64,000 nucleotides of DNA from Cryptomeria japonica. Taxonomy: Eukaryota > Streptophyta > Pinopsida > Cupressales > Cupressaceae. Location: positions 119,598,640 to 119,662,639 of the forward strand of contig NC_081410.1 in NCBI RefSeq assembly GCF_030272615.1, in the 5' to 3' direction. This document shows, piece after piece, positions 27,601 to 39,600 of the stretch. The position numbers and the translations under genes are program-made. The notes beneath the pieces are model-generated. The model was given only the letters and a program-made list of their open reading frames with translations. It was not told the DNA's origin and made no database searches. Numbering within the stretch: the stretch's first letter is position 1; each line of letters begins with the position of its first letter.

Positions 27601-30600
27601 CTAACAGCTATCTACTTGGATTGTTGCTCTTAGTCCCACTGCATAAGTGGAAGAGGCTGGCTTGCCGCCTTCTTATTTGTTGTAATGTTGTCCTCCCGTT
27701 GAACAAGCGGTTGAGTTGATTGTAATTTCATTTACAGTCCTCCCACTGAATAAGTGGTCGAGTGATTGTTGTTCTTTCAGTTTGGTTATCTTTTAATTGG
27801 CTAGTTGCACCGCCATACTGCTGTAGAAGTTCTTACACCCACTAGATAAGCGGAAGGGGCTGGCTTGCCGCCCAGTATTGTATTTGAGATTTCATTTCCA
27901 GCAGTTATTTGAACTAACAATCCCCTTGACACCGTATGCTCTCACCCTTCCATACTGGGCTCTCGGTGATCAGAAAGTGAAAGGGTTACTTTCAGCATTT
28001 CCTTTCTGCACAAGTTTGATTATCCTGACCTTAAGAGGTGAATCTTGTTGTGTTAAAAATCAAAAAAAATTAAGGGGTATATTACAATAACTTGAAGACT
28101 TCTTGATATGCACTACCTTCACCAGTACCTGGAACTATCTTTTTAACCAATTTACCCCTTCAATAGTGAGCTTTGAATAGTCAATGGCTCTTTCTTTGTT
28201 TCCTTTGTTAATTTTCATAATTTGCAGTGTAAGTGTTGCAACTGAAGTTGTTTCTTGACATCCTTCAGAAAATACATAGATTATAATGAAGAAATTATGA
28301 TTCAGAGGATCATAAAACCAGTATTGGATGAAAATTATACCCAATGAAAAAATGTCAAGTTTGTTTATTAATTCATCTGTTCATTCACCAGGAACATTTG
28401 CGAATGCATTACAACCAAAAACATTAAATATGTAAATATGGGTTCTCTCCTACTCTCTGCTTTTTACTGTCATATTTCTAAATGACTTGTATAATGATCT
28501 GATCAGCATATATGTAGTACTTACTGCTTCAGCCCAGAACTATTAATACATGTCCATGGTTTTAAGCATGTTTCTGGTCATCTCAACCAAGGCCTTGTGT
28601 TTTTCTCTCAGCAACTCTTTTTCCTAAGGTGTATAGTTGACAGAAATCTATGTTTTGATGCCTATTTGATTTTAAAAGTGCATGAAAACATCGTTGACAT
28701 TCTATCCAGTTATCAGTCCTAAGAGATTTAATTGTTTTTTCACTTTGATTTTAAACTAGTCTTTCAAAGGCCTCAAACTTTTCAAATACCTCACTTTCTG
28801 AAGTAGACCTAAATTTTCATGAAGAATCATCAATAAATGTTGGCACACGTTTTCCTCCCCTTATTAATGAAATAAAAATAAGTTCTCTGAGATCACTGTG
28901 TACAAAGTGAAGTTTCTCCTTGGCCTTTCATATGCTTTGTATTTACCAATAAAAACATCCTTCACAAACTGTACCTGACTTTGCATCAGTTTTTTCAACC
29001 TTGGACCATATTTGCCTTACTCATCAAGGGTAGACTTGAATGAATTAAATTTCCAAGTCTTAAGCACCCCAACTCGTTTATGTTGCCATGTTTTGCAATC
29101 AGATCATTTTTTCTTGTATTACTTGCATTAAGATTGTTTATTGCTCCTGCTATGATTTCTGTAGCTATAAATTTCTATTGTCCCACAATATACTTGATTG
29201 TGTATTTGTTCTTGTAATTCTACGAATTTTTGCCAGCAATTTGACTAAAAGAGAGTTTTCTTTAAACCATGGGCATACAGCATATTGGTGATATTTTTTA
29301 CTTTGCCTTTGTTCAGCTTCATGGGTACCTATCTTGAACCTTCTTCGTTATGAGAAGAATCATTCCTCCTAACAAACTTATTCAGATCCCACTTTTATTC
29401 TTTTCAAGATTTTCAAAAGCCATCTTAGTTGCCTTTTGAGTATTCCTTGAATAAATACACTGAAAAGTCTTTACATGCCTCTAGTGAAGATAATCCAGTG
29501 CTACATTTTCCCTCCTAAGCACTTTCTTTCCTTAAGTTTGCACTTTAAAATGAAGGCCTGCTCACCTGAACTTGAATCTTCTTTTCTTTTCTTTATTTTT
29601 TGTTCTTGGAATATAATCTCTTGAATATTCAAACTCTAATTCATCATTTATGCCAGCCACTTCAAACTACATAGTAGCAAAAAAATTTCTTGGGAATAAC
29701 TCAGCAAAACAAGAGATAAAGATTTTTTATGTTATTTGGGGAAAATGTGTGTTAAGATTAGGGTTAGGGAGAAATTAGAAAAAAACCCAGAAACCCTAAA
29801 AAAGTTTTACCAAACAATTGTGGAAAACCCCAATTTAATCATGGGTCACGACTCACAATTTGTCAGGTCAAAACTCATTTGACCACTTTCTTCAAAAAAT
29901 GTGCTTTTTGGATGAAAGAAATGGCCTGCATCTAGAGTCAGATTTATTGCGACTAATTTGCAAGTTCTGCCTCCATATATAATTCTCCACTATGTGATGG
30001 TCATTCTATTGATACCCAAAGCTCCATTGTTTCACTTTATGAATCTTGTTGTTGAGACATGGACCAGCTAGGACTCGAACTTAGGACCTTCCATATGCTG
30101 CTAGAGTGCTCTACCATTGAGCTACTGGCCCCTCTTGGACCAGTCCATCGTCGGTCCGAGTGTGGCTTATTTCCAACACCAACACCCCCCCTTAAGCCAC
30201 ACCTCTCGTGTGCTTGGGGCTCCTAGCCTGGACCTGGCTCCAATACCATGTTGAGACATGGACCAGCTAGGACTCGAACCTAGGACCTTCCATATGCTGC
30301 TGGAGTGCTCTACCACTGAGCTACTGGCCCCTCTTGGACCAGTCCATCGTCGATCCGGGTGTGGCTTATTTCCAACACCAACACTTGCAGCTTTTTCTTC
30401 TTGATATTCTTTTTCATTACCTTGGATAAGTTCCCAGTCTCTTATTGTCAATACATTCTTGATATTGTATTCCCACACAATATCTTTTTCAATAAAATTA
30501 TAAGAAAAACATGAACTATTTAAGCCTGCCATGATGATCAAAACATTGGTAAATACTAAATAGTCTCAATCCCCACAAAATATTTTTTTATTTTAATTTG

Positions 30601-33600
30601 GACAATCGTAGCACATCACTTGACAAAATATCTTTCTATTTGGACACTAGTTGGTAGTGGGTACCTTATTATGGCCTTACTAATGAACAATTTTTTATTT
30701 TTTTACATTTTCATTGATTTTTTGTGAAAACTGATGCCATTACGGCATTACCAATAATGACAGTATGGTTTGAAACCCACAAAATGTTGTATGGAGAGCA
30801 AGTTATGGCATAAGAGAAAATACAAAGATTAAGTGTTTTCTTTTACAAGATGAGCAGTCATTTAGAAAGTACAAAAATCAGAAAACTAACTCCATAATCA
30901 AATAGTAGACAAAATTCTACACAATTTTAAAAAAAAACACTCAAATCCATTGCTGTAGTAGCATTTATGACATTTACAGTCAAACCTTTCAAATCAGTAG
31001 CTCTTTATATTATTTCCCCCGCTTATTCATATGACCATCTACTTTAAAAAACAAATGTGAAAAAATCCTTCAAGAAGAGTTGAACCCTTAACCTCTCTTC
31101 CAAAAGAAAGTACAAAACAAATGAACTTATGTATATTTTGTAGACTAGTAGTATTAATTATATTTTTTGAATTATTTAATTTCAAAAGAGAATATACATT
31201 TAAGGTTTTGAAAAAAAAATAAAAAATTAAGAAGTATACCAGAACATAGTCCAAAATTTATTTTTACCAATACTTAAAAACTGTGTATGATTTTTGTTCC
31301 AGTCCGAACCCATAGTCTTGATGCCAGACATCCTTTTGCCTCAATCTATGAGCAGATTTCAATATCTTTCAACACCGCAACTATTATGATGTCTCTCTGT
31401 ACAGTTTCCCCTCAGCTGCTCTGCAACACTTTCAGCATGTCCTCTGTTGCCCTGCATCCTCTCCTAAGCAGCTCTAGTAAAAATGATGGATGCTCCTCTC
31501 CAACAGCTTGATGAAGGTTTCCTACAAGCTTTGCCCTTAGCAAAATCTAATTTATCAGCATAGTGTAGTTTCAAATTTGCTTTGGTACCTTGCGAGCACT
31601 ATAAAAACACAATCATGCACAAATCAACAACAAAACAGGGAGACAGGTCCAAATAACATGAATGATTCTGAAGACACAAGTACCATCAATACACAGACAC
31701 AAATTTGCTTCGGTACCCCACATGGGCACCATAAAACCATAAATATTCTAATTTATCATCACGCCCTAGTTTCAAATTTGCTTCGTTCGCATGTGAGCAC
31801 TCTAAAAACACAAACATGCACAAATCAATGACAAAACAAGGAGACGGATCTGAATAACATGGATGATTATGTAGTCATTAGCGTCATCAATACACAGACA
31901 CAAAGAAGCAAACTTAATAATCATTAGAAGAACACAGCCATGCATCATTAAGAAGGTCCCTAGCTGCACACCACAGACCAGTATATGCACCATAACAGAT
32001 AATGTCTCCCAACAAAAATAGATACAAACTCATGTAAAATTAAGTGCTAATAGTTGTATGTAGATTGAATACTAAATTAGGCATGAATATCAAAGTACAA
32101 AAGGTTCAGCATTATGTATATAGAATCAAAAATTCCTTGGATTATAAATTGGAACTCGTCTAAAAAATGAAAAAAGAACAAAAATTGGGGAAATTCTCAA
32201 ATCTGTGATAAGTCAACTTCACCGGCTTCAAAAAGTAACAAATTCACATGAAATTGAGTATTAATAGTCATATGTCATTGGATACAAAATTAGCCATAAA
32301 GACCAAAAAAATTTAGTAAAAAACCGCTAGATTACATATCTCAGTGTTTCAAGAAACTTATAGCATGATTTTTAAAAGATTAATAGTGTATAAGAGAAAG
32401 AATCAAATCAACTACTATGAGCATGTTTTGTGCAGAAATTAAAACAAATTACTCGATATTAAGAAAACTAAGAAATTGAATTCACTAGGTATGTGGCTCA
32501 TACCCAGCCCAAACAGGCCTAGAGCCGACCTAGCTTCACTTAGGGCACAGGCAACATGGACCATGCCTCAAGCAAACCTAGCAAGGACCCATGGCCATCC
32601 ATTTTCAAAGACTTTTTGAATATAAAAGCTAACCTAAAAGTGAGTTAAACCTCTAATTCAACCTAAAAGTGACTCAAAAGCCTTTTATTTCATAAACCAA
32701 AAAAAAAAAAATACTATCATACTAGTTTACCTTATTTCCATTCTTCAAGCTTGCTGGTTTTTCTTTTAGTTGAAGGATTGTAAAGGTACAAAAGGTGTTT
32801 GCTAAGTGCTAACTAGCTTGTATCAAGGAGATTTATCAATCAAAGGTAAAGTTTACTTTGAGCTTTTTTCAAATTTTTTCAAAAAATAATAAAAAAGTCT
32901 TTTCAAAACAATCCCAAGCTTTCTAATTTTTTTTAAGATTGTTTTGATTTTTTTTAATTGTTATCAATTTTATTAGTTTTAATTATATTGTAGGGTTGCA
33001 TTGTTCTTTTTATTTAACATAACCAAGGACTACATTTTCAATCTTCGTATTTCCCATATAACAAGAATCCTAAGTCATTGGATCCTCTTGTTTTAGTCAA
33101 CATATTGGCAAAAAAGAGGTACAAGTCTTGGTTCTCGACCAAGATGGCCTAGGGTTAATTGAGGGTTCGGCCAAGCACCCAAGGTACTATTGATGTGTTT
33201 TTTACGCATATGCAAACACAGAATAAAATACTCAAATGTATCTAATCCTCTCTTGAACAAAGCTTCTCATATGCTAAAAATTGGCTTAAGGATCACTTCA
33301 GACAACTCCAAGGTTCATAAATGTCAGGTCTTGACGTGTGGATAAGCACGAGTGGTCGTTGTGATTGTTGTTTCATCAAGGGGCCTTTTAACTTGAGAGG
33401 AGACTCTTGAAGTACTTTGCGTAACTTTGCGGATGATATGCAGTGAAGTCTTTTCCTACTACTACGAGATGTTTATTAAGAAAAATGGCAAAAGATGAGG
33501 GTTGAGAGGTTCTAACTATCCTAGGAATTGATGGATGAAAGACGAGATGAGTGAAGCTATACTAGTCTTAGCATCACCATACAAGAACAACTTTACCAAA

Positions 33601-36600
33601 ACTAGTGCAATCTTCTAAGGAAGTTTAGAGATTTTCAAATCGTTACTAAGCATAGACACCATCACTTGAATGCATACCCATGATTGAGCAACAGTTGAAC
33701 TTAAATACTTTCAATGATTCCAGTTGACCACACAAAGCGCACTTACAATCAATAAGAGGCTAGTGATATGGATTACGAGCTTCACAATGCATCAAGTACA
33801 ACATTCCATCATTCAATCTAAGTACTTAAAGTAATATCAAAGATTGACTTGAGAAGATGAAAAACCATGCAATAAGCTTCAAAGATTGAATAGAAACACC
33901 ATGACTTCAATGTTTTATTAATCCAAAAGCCAAATAACAATAATTCTTCAAGTCCTTTTCTTACCACTCTTGAATTCTATCTCTAATATCTAATCTCTCT
34001 CTAACTTATTAGCTTAATAACTTATTCACTAACTATTAACCTTTACAAAATGAGGAGCTTGAGCTTTGTATTGAGAGCTCATTACAATGAATCGTCAGGA
34101 TCAAATCTCCATCAATGGCCAAGATTTTACAATGAAAACCTAATTAGGGTTTCTTATAACAAACTCAATTTGGCCAATGAAATAATTACAACACTTTAGC
34201 ATAACCAATAGATAATAAGGGTAGGTGCCCCAAAGTTTGTGTCATCATGGACGAGTCAGGTTCATTGCATCTAGATATGCTGATGTGGAATCTTTCTGAT
34301 TGGCGAGTGGTGACTGGGATGATGACTAGGATTCCACCTTGACTTGCACTCGTAGGCTTGATAGATCATCATGAAGGAATATTTCTTGATACTCAACATT
34401 ATCCAGCTTCAGCGGTGATGATGATGATCTTCTAACTTTGATGAATTCTTTTGAAACTATCCTCTTGAGGGCTTCAGTCATGGAGGTGCAAGGTATAGGT
34501 TTAGTTTTGGAGTATTGATGTCACCTTCGAACGAATTCTTGATGGCACAACCGCTTCTCTGCTTTGGAATTCCTTCTTTGTGACTCCTTTCATGTTGTTG
34601 GTGTTGTGGATCATGTCTTTGTGTAAGTGAATGCTTCTTGTGTAATCTTCCTTGTGCCTGTCTATGAAGTTCCCTTGAGGATATCTTCCTTGTATCTTAA
34701 TCTTGATGTTGAAATTTGATCCTTGAGAGACTTGTTTCAATCCTCCTTCAATGTGATCCCCTTTATTTATTTCTTCGTTTCCTGCAAAACAAACAAATGA
34801 GCATCAAACACACATGATATATACCTTCTATATAACCTCCTAGTTTGATATAATTATGTGATTTCATGTGGTTTGCGGGTGTAATAGGAGCATTTAGAGA
34901 GAATTTGCCTTCATGAAGAAGCACTCGAAGTTGATGCTGCTCTAAGGAAGGGGCACTTGAGGTTCACTTTCACCTTGATGTACATGAAGTGATCTTTGAA
35001 CTTGCTTTTAACCATTCATTTCCCTTAATTCTGTGGATTCAAACATTGATTCTACCGCCATTTATTGATGCTAACATGATAAACCATCCTTAGGGAAGGG
35101 CTCTAGAGGAAATTCACTCCACACGGTGTGCACATGAAGTTCGCTCCCCTCGGATTCAAGAAGTTCTCTCCCCTCCTTGGATTCATGAAGTTTGCTCCCC
35201 TCTGTCAGTTCATGAAGTTTGCCTTCTAACTTACCTTTCATTCAAAATTGTTCTCTCCTAAGCATGTTAAGACATCAAATCAGCTTAAGGAAATGATCTA
35301 TTAAGAGTTTTGCATCTGATTTTGGGCAAATAAGACAAATTCGCTCCCCTGGACCAGAACATGAAGTTCGCTCTCTACCTCCAAACATGAAGTTTGCTCC
35401 CTTGGCTCCAAACATGAAGTGATTTTTTGTACTTCTACTTTTCATCTTCTTAATTCAAAATGAGTCTTTCCAAACATCCAATCAGCTCAAGGTAGTGGTC
35501 TTGCAATCAATCTTACAAATTCGCCTTCAATTAGGGGCTCATGAAATTCGCTCTACTTAGCTTCCACATGAAGTTCACTCCCTTATGCTTAGACATGAAG
35601 TTCGCTCCTCTATGCCCAAACATGAAGTTCGATCCCCCTACTTTGTTTATGAAGTTTGCTCCCCCTGCTCAGTTTATGAAGTTCGCTCTTGCATCTTAAA
35701 TCATGAAGTTCGCTCCTCTGTGCTTGAAGTTGAAGTTCGCTTCTTTGTGCTTGAAGGTGAAGTTCGCTTCTCTGTTCTTGAAGGTGAAGTGAAAACCAAA
35801 ATGAACCCTTCCTTCATTACTTCATTGTTTCATCAATTCAATCCTTAGGTTTCTCAAGTTTTCATTCACAAAACCATGTCAAACTTTCCCTATAAAGGGC
35901 TGAAATGCAAAACTTGCTCCTATCAAAGGATACATGAAGTAAACTTTGCTCCAAAGGAGGAGTACTTAAGGTGACCTCAAATCGAAATCATGCTCACTAT
36001 TTTCATTCAAATGCTCTAATTCACACTCAAACAAGCTTTCCAAGGGAAATTCGTTCCAAAAGTGATGGTAAATGAAGTACGCTCTTGAAAGTATTGAAGG
36101 CTCTAACTCACCTTTGCTCTCTTTCACTCACTCTCTCAACTTTGATGCATCGTGCAATATTCACCATGTAGTCTTAGGATGAATTTTCACTCTATGGGGG
36201 AGGCACAAGAAGTTCGCTCCACAAGGGGTGCACATGAAGTGAAGTTCACTCCTCAAGAGGAGCACTTGTAGTGACCCTCTATATAGCAATCCTTCTTCAC
36301 TCATGATGGGCTCTCATGATATCTAGACTTCACACAAGGCTATCCACCTGACTCCTGGCTTCTTGACCACCTATACCCCTCTAATGCAAAGGCTAATAGC
36401 TAAGGACTCTTAACACTATCCTAGAAAGCAAGAAAAAAAAAAGTGGGGGTCCCCATTTGCGATGGGGCGAGGTGTGAATACCTCACAACAGGTACCAAGA
36501 TGCCCAAGCGAAACCCTAGGTGAACCTAAGTTGGACATAGACAAACCCACAAGACCCACCCAATTTTTTGCGAAATTCAACTAAAAAAATAAAAATCAAA

Positions 36601-39600
36601 CAGAAAAACATTTTCAGTTACCTGAATTTCACCCTAGAGTGCTTACATTTCACTCATGTTGCCTAAGTCACCAAAACTACAATCATTTTACAAATAAATG
36701 GAAGCAAGACACTAATTTCCCCCGAGCTGCCATTTTCTGTTCTTAAAGGTTGTTGGTTGTTTTATCTAAGTGAAGGCTTGACAAAGAGAGTCTACCAAGT
36801 TTGTTGAGTGTTACAAGAAAGAGAGGACTGAACCTACAAAATTTATCAATCAAAAGTAAGTTTATATGTGATTTTTCAAGTTTTTTGTCATTTTAATAAT
36901 GTTTTAAATATTAAAAAATTTTAATACATATTATAGGGGGTTATAATGCGTTTTTTCTTTGTTTTTCTTAATATAAATGTTCATATAGGATGGCAAGTAG
37001 TTATAAGAGGTCATTCAAAATTGATGCAGCATCACCTCTTTGGCGACATACATGTATGATTGCACAACTTATTGGAGGTGGGGGTTTCTGTTGGCATTGT
37101 AGTCAGTTCGGGAATGAATATAAGAGCTCACATAATGAAGTGAAAGCTCACTTATGCACTGGCGACTTATGAATAAGATTCGTTCAATGCCCAATAAAAA
37201 AGGGTTTCCAAAGGAAAGACTTATGACATATATTGATGCAGCATCACCTCTTTGGCGACATACATGTATGATTGCACAACTTATTGGAGGTGGGGGTTTC
37301 TGTTGGCATTGTAGTCAGTTCGGGAATGAATATAAGAGCTCACATAATCAAGTGAAAGCTCACTTATGCACTGGCGACTTATGAATAAGAATTCGTTCAA
37401 TGCCCAATAAAAAAGGGTTTCCAAAGGAAAGACTTATGACATGAGGATGCCAGCACTGTATGTAACAGGGCAAAGGAAAGATCTAAGAAAGGATCACACA
37501 AGCCTCCTGGTAGCTTTACAATATCAGCTCGCCCAAATTATTTCATGCCACCATCATCTTCATAGGAAGAGATTAGCCCCTTAATTTCCTATAAAAGAGG
37601 CAGACTGGAAAAGGCCTTTCAAAATGAGTTGAGGAAGGTTTCAGATCAAAGCTTGTCAAATCACTATATTGGATGGAAATGATGACAATAATTGCTAATG
37701 CACTTGTTGATTACACGAGACCTAGGTACGAAAAGATGTGCACTACCTATATACCATGAGAAAAAAACTTTTATAAAGTCATCATTGAGGTCAATCAATG
37801 ATGCATGGCCCAAAACAAGAGTGTCCATCATTTTTTATGGATGGAAGGATGGCAAAAATAGGCCACTAATTAGTGTCATTACAATGTTCACTAGTGGGGA
37901 GATGACTTTTACACAAGTTAATTGTGTGGGACAAGTGAAGGATGCAAACTTCATTGCAAGGATTCTTATGAATTCCACAAAGATGGACCCCAAAAAATCG
38001 TCCAAATAATAACGAACAACACTAAAAATTGCAAGGTAACTAGTTTAATAAAGGAGGGTACATATGGACATATTTTATGGAAACCATATGCCATCCACTC
38101 ATTCAATTTGATAATACAAAATATTGGCAAATAGATCGAGTAGGTCAAAGAAATCTACACCACGTTTGAGGAGATTCAAATCGAGTAGGTCAATGAAATC
38201 TACACCAAGTTTGAGGAGATTCAAATATTTGTGACGAATCATCAAATGTCACAAGCCATCTGTGGCTCCTCCAAGTTGGAGTTGTTTAAGGTGATTTTAT
38301 TTTTAATTATTTTTATTTTCTAATATGTCATCTACTTTTAAATTGTTTAATTTGTTTTTTTGTTTACACCATGTTAGGTTGAAGAGACTCAATTTGTTTC
38401 ACACAATTGTCTTGAGACAACTTGTGAAGATGTGAGAACCATTATGCCTCATGGTGATCAACACTCTTTGGAGTGTTGGAGGCAATCAAATACAAAGATA
38501 GCCCAAAAAGTCAAAGCATTCATCCAAAATGATGAGTTGTGGGCTTGTGTGAAATAATTCGAGTTTCGCAATGCCCATCACGAGTATAATTAGGCATGCT
38601 AATACAAATCAACCATATTTGGCTGAAATTTATAAGGCATGGACTCCATCATTGAAAAAATAAGGACCATAATAGAAGCCAATGAGCGTGAATCCACAAA
38701 AGCATTTTTCAAAAGAAAGAAAAAGATTATTGTTGACCGTTGCAATAAGATGAACACACCCTTGCATCTTCTAGAATTTATTTTGCACTCAAAAATAATT
38801 ATATACTTTCTTTGTTGAGGAGGATATCACCATATAGAGATGACGAGATTGTTGTTGGGTACAAGGCCACATTCAAAAGAACATTCCCACAAGTACCAGA
38901 AAGATGCTCATCATTCATGGACAAGGCTCTATTTACTTGCAAACTCTTGCAATAAAAATTCCATCTCAGGAATGAGTTTTTTATTTTAAGCTTTCCTACT
39001 TTCCTTTTGTTATATATTATAATTTATGTTTTATAATTGTAGATATTGTATTGAATTTGTACACAATTTTGACGGGTTCTGAGTTCTTTGGCTAAGCAAA
39101 ATTTAAGATTCTTTAACAAAGATTAATTTGAGTACATACTCACTTATCTACTCAATTATGCACAAGCAGTTGGCTACAATAAAAGCTCCAGATTTAGAGA
39201 ATATACATTATAATTTGCATATATTGTCAAATCAAACACCCGATTACAACAAAGGGGCAATGAGGAATTGGGATCTAACTCCTAAGCATGTAGACTTAGG
39301 TACTTCTATTGCATAGCCTGCCATAGTCTCTTTAGATGAGGTAGATTCTACAAATGGCATTTAGAAAGAATAGCAGTGCAACTGATTATGGTCCAAACAA
39401 ACCACATGTTGACTTTGATGATGATGCTCTTGATGAAGTGTAATATGAAAATAAAATTATTGATTGTAATTTTCATTTTGTATTGACATTTGACATGAAT
39501 TATGAATTTATGAGCATTTTCTTTCTGCAAATTATGAGATTTTCTTTTGGCAATTATCAAATATAATACAAACCCTAGGAAAAATATGTCATTGTGTACC

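Larger units (their letters stand above)
30050..30383 (-). mobile_element. TRIM-A: 334-bp LTR element whose LTRs contain a tRNA-like sequence
   Basis: Two 135-bp direct repeats (30050-30184 and 30249-30383), each TGTTGAGACATGG...CCAACACCAACA, differ at 5 positions, all transitions. The 64-bp interior has, on the minus strand, a primer-binding site TGGTATTGGAGCCA (30248-30235, like the initiator-tRNA-Met site) next to the right LTR and a purine tract GGCTTAAGGGGGGG next to the left LTR. Target duplication CTTGT/CTTGC (4/5). This is the architecture of a terminal-repeat retrotransposon in miniature. It has no coding capacity and is sense to the kinase. Confidence 0.85.

Noticed and set aside
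30260..30330. Functional nuclear tRNA gene
   Set aside because: The anticodon arm is imperfect, and the sequence lies at the same place in both LTRs of a small retroelement.
35585..35848. 87-codon frame with repeated HEVRSS-like peptide
   Set aside because: The repetition follows the GAAGTTCGCTCC minisatellite, whose spacing outside this stretch is not a multiple of three and breaks the frame.
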